In this document: positions 1 through 8,156 of the stretch, one piece after another
Layout: every line of letters begins with the position of its first letter
Numbering within the stretch: the first letter of the stretch is position 1
Assembly: GCA_022561415.1 (NCBI GenBank)
Contig: JADFRH010000009.1
Coordinates: 1-19,318 of the forward strand
DNA length: 19,318 nucleotides
Source: Planctomycetota bacterium
GTDB lineage: Bacteria; Planctomycetota; Phycisphaerae; UBA1845
Direction: 5' to 3'
Position numbers and translations under genes: made by a program
The notes under the pieces: model-generated
Databases searched by the model: none
What the model saw: only the letters and a program-made list of their open reading frames with translations
What the model was told of the DNA's origin: nothing

Positions 1-16
1 CCGGCAAGTAGGGCGC

Positions 17-154
17 ATGTGCGGTGTGCCCGACGCGAGGCTGTGTCCGAAATGCGAATACGATCTACGCGGTAACGCATCGGGCCGGCGTCCCGAGTGT
101 GGGATAAGCCTGGAATCCTCGTGGCTGGGACGCTGCGTCGTGCCGTTTCCGTAG
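17..154 (+). pseudogene. Zinc-ribbon fragment of planctomycete YDLRG type, partial or degraded
   Basis: A 45-codon reading frame carries Cys-Pro-Lys-Cys, then Tyr-Asp-Leu-Arg-Gly, then Pro-Glu-Cys-Gly. This zinc ribbon (CPxCGYDLRG...GRCPECG) recurs at the N-terminus of many small planctomycete membrane proteins. Here the usual third cysteine is arginine (Gly-Arg-Arg-Pro-Glu-Cys-Gly), so a four-cysteine metal site is not complete. The frame ends at a TAG (152-154) soon after the ribbon, where family members usually continue into membrane helices. A hydrophobic stretch does follow in another frame (about 97-288), consistent with a frameshift. The frame is open to the window edge, so the true start may lie to the left. 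Function unknown; it may be a pseudogene or contain sequencing errors. Confidence 0.4.
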
Positions 155-389
155 TTCTGGCCACCGTGTTCATCAGCGAATCAAGTTCCATCGCGGTCGC
201 GTTGGGCGCAGGCGGGGCCTGTGGCCTTGCCACCGCGATGGCTGTTCTTGGGTCACTTGCGGGCGTTTACAGAATCAAGTCGTTCTGAGATAATCGAAAC
301 GTTCGAGGGTCGTTCGCAGCCGGATCGTCTGGCCCGAAGAGCGCGCTCGGCTTGGCGGTTCAAGAAAACTACATCTCAGGAGATTCGGC
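155..389. other. Interval between the zinc-ribbon fragment and the first intact gene
   Basis: No protein was recognised here. The left half has a hydrophobic frame (to 288) that could be the frameshifted continuation of the zinc-ribbon fragment. The right half holds the promoter and RBS of the gene starting at 390. Confidence 0.4.
266..294 (+). promoter_or_regulatory. Candidate sigma70-type promoter for the gene at 390
   Basis: TTTACA at 266-271 and GATAAT at 289-294 each match five of six consensus bases and are exactly 17 bases apart. The -10 box lies 95 bases before the ATG at 390. Seen in sequence; activity is inferred. Confidence 0.5.
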
Positions 390-956
390 ATGATTTCAGT
401 GACAGAGCTCTGGCTTCCCATTCTGTTGTCGGCCGTGTTTGTCTTCGTGGCGAGCTCCATCCTTCACATGGTGTTGCAGATTCACAACGGCGACTACAAG
501 AAGCTGCCCGGTGAAGACAGAATTATGGAGACGATACGCGGGCAGGGCGTCGAGCCGGGCATGTACATGTTTCCGTTTTCGGCTTCCATGAAGGACATGG
601 GCACGCCGGAAATGATTGAGAAATACAGCCAGGGTCCGGTCGCGTGGCTCACCGTGCTGCCCAACGGTCCGATGGCCATCGGCAAGAGTTTGTTTCAGTG
701 GTTTGTCTATACGGTCGTGCTCGGTTGCGTCATCGCATACGTCGCGACGCTCGCGCTGAGTCGCGGTGCGGATTTCATGGTTGTCTTTCGCGTGACCGCC
801 ACCGTGGCGATGCTCGCCTACGCCTTAAGCGCTTTTCCCGAATCGATCTGGAAGGGGCAGACCTGGGGTGTCACGCTCAAGTTCGTGTTCGACGGCGTGG
901 TGTACGGTCTGGTGACCGCGGGCACGTTCGGCTGGCTCTGGCCGGATGCGGCCTAG
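390..956 (+). CDS. Conserved hypothetical four-helix membrane protein
   Basis: A 188-residue integral membrane protein of unknown function. Hydrophobic segments lie at about residues 7-28, 103-123, 130-148 and 162-184. The loop between the first two carries His26-Met, then Asp-Tyr-Lys-Lys-Leu-Pro and a Pro-Gly-Met-Tyr-Met-Phe-Pro stretch, which look like conserved motifs of an uncharacterised family. The start is supported by AGGAG at 378-382, seven bases before the ATG. There is no signal peptide apart from the first helix. It seems to be a single transcription unit: a promoter candidate lies upstream and the next gene starts 65 bases downstream. No catalytic motif was recognised, so no function is assigned. 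Confidence 0.8.
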   Translation: MISVTELWLPILLSAVFVFVASSILHMVLQIHNGDYKKLPGEDRIMETIRGQGVEPGMYMFPFSASMKDMGTPEMIEKYSQGPVAWLTVLPNGPMAIGKSLFQWFVYTVVLGCVIAYVATLALSRGADFMVVFRVTATVAMLAYALSAFPESIWKGQTWGVTLKFVFDGVVYGLVTAGTFGWLWPDAA

Positions 957-1020
957 CCATAGCGCAGAACGTCTCCTATGCGGCTGCGAATAATTGGGGG
1001 TTATCGCCGAATCCGCCTGT

Positions 1021-1485
1021 ATGTGGTCAAAACGCTCTCAATCTGATGGATCGGCTGTGTGCGCGGCGTGTGGATATCGTCCCGCCACCGCGTCATTTGC
1101 CTACTGTCCGGAATGTGGCGCCTCGTTCGTTCCGGCTAAGGAGACGGGAACACGGCGCCGCATCGGCTGGTTTTCCCTACCGGCCATGCTCTACCCCAAG
1201 GCGTACAAGTGGTTCGTCCTTTTCTCAGCGGCCGACATCGTCCTGACTTGGTTCATCCTGCAGCTCGGCGGCACCGAAGTTAACGTCATAGCCGACACCA
1301 TAATCGCCACCGGCGGACTTCGGGCCATCCTCATCTACAAGTTCAGCCTTGTCGTGACGGTCGTTCTCATCTGCGAAGTGATCGGTCGCAGGAGACCACG
1401 CGCCGGTCGCAGACTTGCCTTGGCGGCCGTCGCCGTAGCGGCCTTGCCCGTCGTGCTCTCGATCGCACAGCTTGTCACCCCCTAA
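1021..1485 (+). CDS. Zinc-ribbon membrane protein, DUF5658-like
   Basis: The 154-residue protein has an N-terminal zinc ribbon (C14xxC17, C29xxC32 in Cys-Pro-Glu-Cys-Gly) and three likely membrane helices at about residues 63-82, 102-122 and 131-150. The region with Asp-Ile-Val-Leu-Thr in the first helix, Gly-Gly-Thr-Glu after it and a Lys in the second resembles DUF5658, where Asp/Thr, Glu-x-Asn and Lys are conserved. I chose the ATG at 1021. A TTG at 994 would add nine residues and neither start has a strong RBS. The architecture of ribbon plus small membrane domain is common in Planctomycetes. No biochemical role is known; a sensing or structural membrane role would be a guess. Confidence 0.7.
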   Translation: MWSKRSQSDGSAVCAACGYRPATASFAYCPECGASFVPAKETGTRRRIGWFSLPAMLYPKAYKWFVLFSAADIVLTWFILQLGGTEVNVIADTIIATGGLRAILIYKFSLVVTVVLICEVIGRRRPRAGRRLALAAVAVAALPVVLSIAQLVTP

Positions 1486-1537
1486 TCGAGCGAGATGCAG
1501 CGCCCGGCCTCGGACGCATCCGCGATACACGCATCTC

Positions 1538-1566
1538 TTGCAAGAAACGCCGGAAAGCCGGATAAT
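1538..1566 (+). promoter_or_regulatory. Candidate sigma70-type promoter for the DUF1579 gene
   Basis: TTGCAA (1538-1543) and GATAAT (1561-1566) are separated by 17 bases. The -35 box sits within a perfect 10-base palindrome at 1536-1545, a possible operator. The start codon at 1695 is 128 bases beyond the -10 box, leaving a fairly long leader with no riboswitch motif that I recognise. Confidence 0.5.
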
Positions 1567-1694
1567 GAGCTTCTTGCGGGATGTTTGTAGAGCCAAGCGC
1601 GTTCGTGCCCATCGCCCACGTGGCATTGTCTGCTTGCCAGCGGGTTGGATCACGGAATCGAACGCGAAGCGTCAATCGGAAAGGAGTTCTTACC

Positions 1695-2204
1695 ATGTCA
1701 ACAGAATGCGACTTCGCCGAAATGTCGGCCGCCACCGAAGATCACAAGCGGCTCGAGCCGTTCGTTGGGACGTTCAAGGCCGAGGTCAAGATGTGGATGG
1801 GTCCGGGCGACCCGATGGTATCGACCGGTAAGATAACCAACACCTTCGATCTCGAAGGGCGTTTCCTTCATCAGGTCTACACGGGAGATCCAAACGACGG
1901 CCCGTTCGCGAACTTCGAAGGTCGCGGCTACTGGGGCTACAACAAGACCACGAAGAAGTACGAAGGGTTCTGGATCGACAGCGCGTCAACGATCATGCAA
2001 ACCGAATCCGGTAAGGTCGATGCCGGAGGCAAGGTCTGGACGATGATCGGCGAGATGACAGGTTCCGATGGCAACCCGATGAAGAAGCGATCGGTCATTA
2101 CGCTACAGGACAACGATCATCACCTTATGGAAATGTACTTTGGGCGTGCGGACGGCAGCGAATCGAAGGGAATGGAAATCCGCTACGAGCGCGTGAGCGG
2201 TTAA
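1695..2204 (+). CDS. DUF1579 family protein
   Basis: This 169-residue soluble protein matches the DUF1579 family in its overall pattern: an early His-Lys-Arg-Leu-Glu-Pro-Phe-Val-Gly-Thr-Phe segment, an extended beta-rich body with Gly-Tyr-Trp-Gly-Tyr-Asn and a Phe-Trp-Ile-Asp-Ser strand, and a C-terminal Met-Glu-Ile-Arg-Tyr-Glu-Arg. Family members are often annotated as lipocalin-like or beta-barrel proteins of unknown function. The ATG at 1695 is well supported by AAGGAG at 1681-1686, and a clear promoter lies further upstream. There is no signal peptide, so it is probably cytoplasmic. metH starts 48 bases after its stop on the same strand and may be cotranscribed, since I saw no separate promoter for metH. 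Confidence 0.85.
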   Translation: MSTECDFAEMSAATEDHKRLEPFVGTFKAEVKMWMGPGDPMVSTGKITNTFDLEGRFLHQVYTGDPNDGPFANFEGRGYWGYNKTTKKYEGFWIDSASTIMQTESGKVDAGGKVWTMIGEMTGSDGNPMKKRSVITLQDNDHHLMEMYFGRADGSESKGMEIRYERVSG

Positions 2205-2252
2205 TAGCGGTCCGCGTGGGGCGATGCCCGCGTCTGAACCGACAACTCAAAT

Positions 2253-5200
2253 ATGAACGGACCCTCCATTCTGGAAGCCCTCGAGCAGCGCGTCCTTGTC
2301 TTCGACGGGGCGATGGGCACGAGCCTGCATCAGTGTGAGCTACCGCTCTCAGATTACAACGATCTCGAGAACTGCTCGGAAGTGATCGTGCTCACCCGTC
2401 CCGACGTGGTGCTCGATATCCATCGATCGTTCCTTGCCGTGGGGTGCGACGCGGTCGGCACCAACACCTTCGGCGGCAGCAAGCTGGTGCTTTCCGAGTT
2501 CGGGCTCGAAAAAGAAACCTACGAACTCAACAAGCGCGCCGTGGAGATCGCACGGCAGGCGTGCCGGGAATTTGAGAAGCCCTCGCACCCCCGCTACGTG
2601 GTCGGCTCGATCGGCCCGGGCACGCGACTGCCATCTCTTGGTCAGACCACCTGGGACGAACTGGTGGAGAGCTACCGAGAGCAGGCCCGCGGGCTGATCG
2701 CCGGCGGCGTCGACGTGATTCTCGTCGAGACCTGTCAGGACATTCTCCAGGCGAAGTCCGCGATTGTGGCCGCCACCGACGCCATGAACGACGCCGGAAG
2801 CCGCGTCCCCATCTTCTGCACGGTGACGATCGAGACAACCGGCACCATGCTGGTCGGGACGGACATCGCGGCCGCCGTCGTCGCGCTGCAGGTGTACGAT
2901 CAGGTGGCGGCCATCGGGCTGAACTGTGCGACCGGTCCGCAGGAAATGGGTGAGTATGTTCGGTACCTCGCGCGGCACTGCGAGCGACCGCTCATGATTC
3001 AGCCCAACGCCGGTCTTCCGCAGCTTGTCGACGGAAAGCCCTATTATTCGCTGACGCCGGCGGAACTCACTAAGTGGCTACTCGAGTTTGTCGAGGTCGA
3101 CGGCGTGAACATCGTCGGCGGCTGCTGCGGAACGACACCGGAACACCTGGCGGCCGTGGTGGATGCGATCGCCGGCAGGAAGCCCAAACCCCGTAGCGTC
3201 ACGTCGGAGGCGGCCGTCAGCAGCCTCTACCAGGCGGTCACCCTGGAACAGGAGAACGCGGTGCTCGCCATCGGCGAGCGGACCAACGCCAACGGATCGA
3301 AGAAATTCCGTGAGCTGCTCGCGACCGGCGACATCGACGGCATGGTGAAAATGGCCCGCGAGCAGGTCAGTCACGGCAGCCATCTGCTCGACGTATGCGC
3401 TGCTTACGTCGGCCGCGACGAAGTGGCGGACATGACCGCGGTGCTCGAGCGGTTCCGGGCAGACGTAACGGCTCCGCTCGTGATCGACAGCACCGAAGTG
3501 CCTGTCATAGAAGCCTCCCTGAAACTGGTCGGCGGCAAGTGCATCATCAATTCGATCAATCTCGAGGACGGCGAAGAGCGATTGGACAAAGTATGCGGGC
3601 TTGCCAAGCGGTATGGTGCGGCGCTCATCGCCTTGACCATCGACGAGGAGGGAATGGCCAAGACCGCCGAGCGCAAGGTTGAGGTCGCCCGGCGCATCTT
3701 TGACCTCGTTACGAATCGCCACGGCATCCAGCCTTCCGATCTCATTTTTGATCCGCTCACGTTTACGATCTGCACGGGCAACGAGGACGATCGCAAGCTC
3801 GGGGAGGAAACGCTGAAAGCGCTGGTGAAAATCAAAGAAGCATGCCCCGGCATTCACACACTGCTCGGGCTGAGCAACATCAGCTTCGGCATCAAGCCGC
3901 CGGCCCGTCGCGTGCTCAACAGCGTGTTTCTCCATTTCGCCCGTGAGAACGGCCTCGACGCGGCCATCCTGCACACGACCGGCATCCAGCCGTTGTTCAA
4001 GATTGACGAGACACACCGCCGATTGGCCGAGGACCTGATCTTCGATCGCCGCCGCGAGGGATACGATCCGTTGCACGAACTCCTCAGAGCCTTCGAGGAC
4101 GCGGCTGCCGCAACGAAAACCGAGGAGGAAAAACCCAAAAAGGTCGAAGACCGCCTCAAGGGACGCATCATCAACGGCGACCGCGTCGGGCTCGAGGAAG
4201 ACCTCGACGAGGCGATGCTGACGCACCGCCCGCTGGACATCGTCAACAACATCCTCCTCGACGGCATGAAAACCGTGGGCGATCTGTTTGGGGCGGGACA
4301 GATGCAGCTTCCGTTCGTGCTGCAGTCGGCCGAAACGATGAAGGCGTCCGTGCGTTACCTCGAACCGCACATGGACCAGGCCGAGACCGGGGGCAAGGGG
4401 ACGATCGTGCTAGCGACGGTCCGTGGCGACGTTCACGATATCGGCAAGAATCTCGTCGACATCATCCTGACCAACAACGGCTACACCGTTCACAACCTGG
4501 GCATCAAACAGCCGATCGGCAACATCATCGAAGCGGCCGAGGCCAACGACGCGGACGCCATCGGCATGTCCGGGCTACTGGTCAAGTCGACCGTCGTAAT
4601 GCGCGAAAACCTTTCGGTGCTCAACGAGCGCGGCGTCGACGTGCCGGTGATTCTGGGCGGGGCGGCGCTGACGCGCAAATACGTCGAGCAGGATCTCCGG
4701 CCGGAATACAACGGCGCCTTGTTCTATGCGAAAGACGCCTTCGCCGGTCTGGAGCTGATGGACGCGATGATGGCCGGCGAGATCGACGTCAAGGCAAAGC
4801 CGGCAGCGGCCGCACAAACGGTCTCGACCCGGGCCGAGGTTCTTGCTCCCGGCGCCGACACTTCAGAATGGAGCCCCAGCGAATCGGGCGCGACGGAGCC
4901 CACCGGGGCGCAGACCCTGCACGACGAGGCATCCGAGAGGCATGGCTTTGTTCCGCCGGTATCGGATATCTCCCGTGACGAACCGGTCCCCGAGCCGCCG
5001 TTCTGGGGAGCGCGGGTCATCGAAAAAATCGACCCCAAGGCCGCGCTGGCGTACCTCAACGAAAACATGATCTTTCAGGTTCAGTGGGGCTATCGAAAAA
5101 ACCGCCGCAGCCCGGAGGAGTTCAAGCAGTACATCGACGCCGAAGTGCGCCCGATCCTGCGCGGCCTCCTCGATCAGTGCGCGACGGAGAACATCCTCAA

Positions 5201-5783
5201 GCTCCAGTCCATTTACGGCTTCTGGCCGGCCCAGTCGGACGGTGACACATTGATTCTGTTCGACCCGGATGACCATGACAAGGAACTTGCCCGGTTCGAC
5301 TTTCCGCGCATGGGCAAGCCGCCGTACTGGTGTCTCAGCGATTTCTTCAAGCCGATCTCGGGTGGTCAGTTCGATGTGGCCGCGCTCATGGTCTGCACGG
5401 CCGGTCGCCGTGTCAGCGAGGTGGCACACGACTGGTTCGAGGCCGACCGCTATAAGGACTATCTGCATCTGCACGGGCTCGGGGTCGAGCTGGCCGAAGC
5501 GCTGGCGGAGATGATTCACAAGCAGATTCGTATGGAGTGGGGCATCGCCGGCAGCGACGCCCGCGAGAAGCAGCAGATCTTCAAGCAGCGCTACCAGGGA
5601 TCGCGCTACAGCTTCGGCTATCCCGCCTGCCCGCGATTGGAGGATCAGGTCAAGTTGTGGCCGCTTCTGAAACCCTATCGCATCGGTGTGGCCCTTAGCG
5701 AGGAGTTCCAACTCGAACCGGAGCAAACCACCACCGCACTGATCGTCCACCACAAGCAGGCCAAATACTTCAACGTGCGATAG
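2253..5783 (+). CDS. metH: Cobalamin-dependent methionine synthase
   Basis: Transfers the methyl group of 5-methyltetrahydrofolate to homocysteine through methylcobalamin, completing methionine synthesis. At 1176 residues it has the full four-module MetH layout. The homocysteine domain (about 1-310) has zinc ligands C225, C291 and C292 in Gly-Gly-Cys-Cys-Gly-Thr. The pterin-binding domain (about 335-600) includes Gly-Glu-Arg-Thr-Asn-Ala-Asn-Gly-Ser. The cobalamin cap and Rossmann modules (about 630-840) carry D726-x-H728-x-x-G731, where H728 is the lower axial ligand. The reactivation domain (about 920-1176) has the S-adenosylmethionine motif Arg-Tyr-Ser-Phe-Gly-Tyr-Pro-Ala-Cys-Pro at 1118-1127. 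A low-complexity Ala/Glu/Pro/Ser linker (about 848-915) precedes the last module. The ATG at 2253 lacks a strong RBS. No cobalamin riboswitch is evident upstream. Confidence 0.97.
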   Translation: MNGPSILEALEQRVLVFDGAMGTSLHQCELPLSDYNDLENCSEVIVLTRPDVVLDIHRSFLAVGCDAVGTNTFGGSKLVLSEFGLEKETYELNKRAVEIARQACREFEKPSHPRYVVGSIGPGTRLPSLGQTTWDELVESYREQARGLIAGGVDVILVETCQDILQAKSAIVAATDAMNDAGSRVPIFCTVTIETTGTMLVGTDIAAAVVALQVYDQVAAIGLNCATGPQEMGEYVRYLARHCERPLMIQPNAGLPQLVDGKPYYSLTPAELTKWLLEFVEVDGVNIVGGCCGTTPEHLAAVVDAIAGRKPKPRSVTSEAAVSSLYQAVTLEQENAVLAIGERTNANGSKKFRELLATGDIDGMVKMAREQVSHGSHLLDVCAAYVGRDEVADMTAVLERFRADVTAPLVIDSTEVPVIEASLKLVGGKCIINSINLEDGEERLDKVCGLAKRYGAALIALTIDEEGMAKTAERKVEVARRIFDLVTNRHGIQPSDLIFDPLTFTICTGNEDDRKLGEETLKALVKIKEACPGIHTLLGLSNISFGIKPPARRVLNSVFLHFARENGLDAAILHTTGIQPLFKIDETHRRLAEDLIFDRRREGYDPLHELLRAFEDAAAATKTEEEKPKKVEDRLKGRIINGDRVGLEEDLDEAMLTHRPLDIVNNILLDGMKTVGDLFGAGQMQLPFVLQSAETMKASVRYLEPHMDQAETGGKGTIVLATVRGDVHDIGKNLVDIILTNNGYTVHNLGIKQPIGNIIEAAEANDADAIGMSGLLVKSTVVMRENLSVLNERGVDVPVILGGAALTRKYVEQDLRPEYNGALFYAKDAFAGLELMDAMMAGEIDVKAKPAAAAQTVSTRAEVLAPGADTSEWSPSESGATEPTGAQTLHDEASERHGFVPPVSDISRDEPVPEPPFWGARVIEKIDPKAALAYLNENMIFQVQWGYRKNRRSPEEFKQYIDAEVRPILRGLLDQCATENILKLQSIYGFWPAQSDGDTLILFDPDDHDKELARFDFPRMGKPPYWCLSDFFKPISGGQFDVAALMVCTAGRRVSEVAHDWFEADRYKDYLHLHGLGVELAEALAEMIHKQIRMEWGIAGSDAREKQQIFKQRYQGSRYSFGYPACPRLEDQVKLWPLLKPYRIGVALSEEFQLEPEQTTTALIVHHKQAKYFNVR

Positions 5784-5787
5784 CGGC

Positions 5788-6840
5788 CTACGGGGCGCCG
5801 ATGGGAACGCCCCACGCGGCGGCGTTTAGGGCGCCCGGGATGTTGGACGCGGGATGGCCGACCCAGTTGTAGACTTCTTCGAGGACGGCCGCACTGTTCT
5901 TTTGTCCGCCGGCTTGTAGTGCCTTGCGAATCTTCCCACCCTTGCTGCCGAGCATGGCGCTACCCGACAGGAACTCTTCCGCCGACCAAAGCGTGCGTTC
6001 GATCCGGTCGGCCTCGCTGAAGCCCAGTTTCGGCGCGATGTACCGCTGTGCGTCCAATCGCATCAACACGGCCATGCGTTTCGCGAGTTCCACTTTCTGG
6101 TTCGCGTTGAGCGCTGCGACAACATTGGGCTCGAGGAAAAATGCATAGGCGAACTGCTCCGCGCCGTCGGCGACGGATCCGGGGCGACGTCGAGCGGTCA
6201 GACGATGATCGAGAAGGGCCAGGTAGGCGTCGAAGACGTCCGCGGTTTGGGCGGGGAAGGCCAGCGCCTCGTAGATTCGCCCGACCACGACCGGATCCGC
6301 TTCGGTCGATCCCACCGTGCGTAGAGCGGCGACCGTTCGATCGAGCTTCGCCTTGTCCGCCGCGATGGCCCGTTTTACGGATCTCATCGAGAGGCCGGAC
6401 GCACACAGGTACCGCGTCGCGGCGTCCTTCGATCCAAGTAGGGCGATAAAACCGGGAAACGTCTCGGGCAAGTTCATGTCGTAGAGCGATCGGGCGATGG
6501 CCCGCGCCAAGCGAAGATTCATGTCCGGGGCGGCAGCCTGGGCCACAGCGACGGCCGCAGTCTGCGTCGCTAGAGCCGCAGGAAACTGTGACGAGTTGTT
6601 CGCGTGCGTGAATTGGTCGCTGATGCGCTTGCGGAACGCGTTGAAGTCCGTGAACTTGCCGACCTGCGCGTTGATCCAGTCGTTGATCCGCTGCTGGTCG
6701 TTGGCCCCGATCGTGGGCAGTTGGCGAATCTGGTCGATCGCCTGATCTTCCGGGCCGGGCTGCTGGGCCATGGTCACGCTCGACGCGGTGGCGAGGCAAA
6801 GCGTAAGCGCCAGGATGCAGCGCGTGGAAAGTCGGGTCAT
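5788..6840 (-). CDS. Exported protein of unknown function
   Basis: A 350-residue protein starting with a classical Sec signal peptide: a short basic N-terminus, a Leu/Ala-rich core and a probable cleavage site after Ala25 (Thr-Met-Ala before Gln-Gln). The mature part is largely alpha-helical and alanine-rich, with Asp-Ala-Ala-Thr-Arg-Tyr and repeated helical pairs that could be HEAT-like, but I recognise no defined family. The start at 6840 was chosen because the signal peptide begins there; an in-frame start at 6930 would put 30 charged residues ahead of it. It converges on metH with only four bases between the stops. It is expected to act in the periplasm-like compartment or at the membrane. 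Confidence 0.75.
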   Translation of the reverse strand: MTRLSTRCILALTLCLATASSVTMAQQPGPEDQAIDQIRQLPTIGANDQQRINDWINAQVGKFTDFNAFRKRISDQFTHANNSSQFPAALATQTAAVAVAQAAAPDMNLRLARAIARSLYDMNLPETFPGFIALLGSKDAATRYLCASGLSMRSVKRAIAADKAKLDRTVAALRTVGSTEADPVVVGRIYEALAFPAQTADVFDAYLALLDHRLTARRRPGSVADGAEQFAYAFFLEPNVVAALNANQKVELAKRMAVLMRLDAQRYIAPKLGFSEADRIERTLWSAEEFLSGSAMLGSKGGKIRKALQAGGQKNSAAVLEEVYNWVGHPASNIPGALNAAAWGVPIGAP

Positions 6841-6916
6841 GGTGTCGGTCCGTGTTTCGCGCCGCAACGATTCGTTTCCTGTCAGTCCGTTCCGGAGAAC
6901 AATACGCGACCTCGGA

Positions 6917-6943
6917 GTGATAGCACCCACCCGCCGGTATCAC
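6917..6943. repeat. Inverted repeat, possible operator
   Basis: GTGATA at 6917-6922 is the exact reverse complement of TATCAC at 6938-6943. The 15-base spacer places the half-sites two helical turns apart, as for a dimeric regulator. It lies 77 bases before the minus-strand start codon. The repeat is short and could be chance. Confidence 0.3.
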
Positions 6944-7088
6944 GGTTGGGCCGGTTACGCCTGAGATTCTGCGCCGGCGAACCGGAAAGCCAGTTCATTC
7001 GCGCGCCAGATTGCGGCATTTGGTGCGGAATGTCAAGCGTTTCACCCTGACGCCGGATCGCCCTTCGTTCCAGTCCAGCGCGTTTCTT

Positions 7089-7118
7089 TTGACGCACGTG
7101 AGAAAGTGGCGATATAAT
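7089..7118 (+). promoter_or_regulatory. Strong sigma70-type promoter for rex
   Basis: TTGACG (7089-7094) and a perfect TATAAT (7113-7118) are separated by 18 bases. The -10 box is 42 bases before the rex ATG. This is the best promoter match in the window. Confidence 0.65.
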
Positions 7119-7160
7119 CCCGCCGGCACTGTCGATGCCGGGGCCGCCGAAGAGCATAGC

Positions 7161-7820
7161 ATGGCCAAGTCCGAGCACATTCCAACGCCCGCGGTCCGCC
7201 GCCTCAGCCTCTATCTTCGACAGCTCGAAACCTTTCACGTCGCCGATCACAAGACCGTTTCCAGTCGGGAGCTGGGGGAGGCTCTGGGCCTGTCGGACGC
7301 ACAGGTTCGCAAGGATCTTGCCTATTTCGGGCAGTTCGGACATCCGGGAATCGGGTACCGGGTAGGCGAGCTGATCGACCGGGTCCGGGCGATTCTCGGC
7401 ACCGACAAGATGTCCTTCGTCCTGCTGGTCGGCGTGGGCAACCTGGGGCGGGCCTTGCTCGCATTTCGCGGGTTCGAGAGGCGGGGGTTCCGCATCGTGG
7501 CCGCGTTCGATAACGATCCCGCCAAGATCGGCACGGTGATACGAGGGCGGCATCGCATCGAGGTGCGCCCGATATCCGCCATGCGGGCGGCGACCGAGAG
7601 CGAGGGGATTCGCGTTGGCATCCTGTCGGTCCCGGCCGAAGCCGCACAGACCGTGGCGGACGCAATGGTCGATGCCGGGATACGGGGAATCCTGAATTTC
7701 GCTCCGGTCGCGCTTCAGGTGCCCGCCGGCGTTGCGGTCTCCAGCGTCGATCTGGCCGTTCACCTCGAGCAGCTTTTGTTTCTACAGAACGATACGCTTG
7801 CCAGATCCCTCGGCACGTAG
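7161..7820 (+). CDS. rex: Redox-sensing transcriptional repressor Rex
   Basis: A cytoplasmic homodimeric repressor that binds DNA when the NADH/NAD+ ratio is low and releases it when NADH binds, controlling fermentation and respiration genes. The 219 residues match the usual Rex length. A winged-helix domain (about 1-80) has Ser-Ser-Arg-Glu-Leu-Gly and Arg-Lys-Asp-Leu-Ala-Tyr-Phe-Gly-Gln-Phe-Gly. The Rossmann domain has G91-V-G93-N-L-G96 for dinucleotide binding and D117 at the end of the second strand, the residue that selects NADH. Asn-Phe-Ala-Pro (179-182) and a C-terminal swap helix follow. The ATG at 7161 gives the conserved Pro-Thr-Pro-Ala-Val-Arg-Arg-Leu start; the RBS is weak (GAAGAG). 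The small Fe-S protein gene is 88 bases downstream, behind its own promoter candidate. Confidence 0.95.
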   Translation: MAKSEHIPTPAVRRLSLYLRQLETFHVADHKTVSSRELGEALGLSDAQVRKDLAYFGQFGHPGIGYRVGELIDRVRAILGTDKMSFVLLVGVGNLGRALLAFRGFERRGFRIVAAFDNDPAKIGTVIRGRHRIEVRPISAMRAATESEGIRVGILSVPAEAAQTVADAMVDAGIRGILNFAPVALQVPAGVAVSSVDLAVHLEQLLFLQNDTLARSLGT

Positions 7821-7825
7821 AATGC

Positions 7826-7854
7826 TTGTTGTTATCCGATCCGACCGCTATGCT
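7826..7854 (+). promoter_or_regulatory. Candidate promoter for the NifU-like gene
   Basis: TTGTTG (7826-7831) and TATGCT (7849-7854) are 17 bases apart, 54 bases before the ATG at 7909. The matches are moderate, so readthrough from rex is also possible. Confidence 0.35.
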
Positions 7855-7908
7855 GGAGGTAGCGTACCGCAGCTGAGGTTCCCACGGCGAATCGGGCGTT
7901 GAACGAAC

Positions 7909-8154
7909 ATGGGCCGCACCGTCAAGAAGAAACTCTACGAACAGGTCGCTTCCGTCATCGAGGCGCTGCGCCCCATGGCGCAGAGTGACGGCGGCGACAT
8001 CGAGCTCGTTGACGTGGATGAGGACGGAATTGTCACGGTCCGCTTGCTCGGGGCGTGCGTCGGGTGCCCCTCGTCGACGATGACGCTGACGATGGGGATC
8101 GAGCGCAACCTCAAGAACCAAATCCCGGAAGTGACCCGCGTGATCTGCGAGTAG
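7909..8154 (+). CDS. NifU C-terminal-domain (Nfu-type) iron-sulfur protein
   Basis: An 81-residue stand-alone NifU C-terminal domain. It holds the signature Gly-Ala-C50-x-x-C53-Pro-Ser-Ser, whose two cysteines in a dimer bind a [4Fe-4S] cluster for delivery to target enzymes. The preceding Ser-Asp-Gly-Gly-Asp-Ile-Glu-Leu-Val and the Met-x-Gly-Ile-Glu-Arg-x-Leu segment are typical of the family. There is no N-terminal IscU-like or HesB-like domain. The ATG at 7909 fits the family length; no clear RBS is visible. Lying next to rex suggests, without proving, a link between Fe-S supply and redox control. Confidence 0.9.
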   Translation: MGRTVKKKLYEQVASVIEALRPMAQSDGGDIELVDVDEDGIVTVRLLGACVGCPSSTMTLTMGIERNLKNQIPEVTRVICE

Positions 8155-8156
8155 GA

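Larger units (their letters stand above)
6841..7160. other. Divergent intergenic region between the exported-protein gene and rex
   Basis: About 320 bases without a convincing gene. It contains the rex promoter (7089-7118) and an inverted repeat GTGATA/TATCAC (6917-6922 and 6938-6943) with half-site centres 21 bases apart. I see no classical Rex operator (TTGTGA-n6-TCACAA) and no convincing promoter for the minus-strand gene. Confidence 0.5.

Noticed and set aside
1486..1694. Possible cobalamin or SAM riboswitch ahead of the DUF1579-metH genes
   Set aside because: No B12-box-like or SAM-box core sequence was found in the leader or in the 48 bases directly before metH.
3078..4370. Long open frame (430 codons) on the minus strand inside metH
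   Set aside because: It is the antisense of strongly conserved metH; its translation has no recognisable motif and arises from high GC codon bias.
5792..5813. GGGGCG/CGCCCC stem as a terminator between convergent metH and the exported-protein gene
   Set aside because: It lies inside the coding end of the minus-strand gene, has a ten-base loop and no T-run.
5960..6943. Second minus-strand frame of 327 codons over the exported-protein gene
   Set aside because: The translation is Arg/Gly/Pro-rich and lacks a signal peptide or motif; the overlapping frame starting at 6840 has a clear signal peptide and normal composition.
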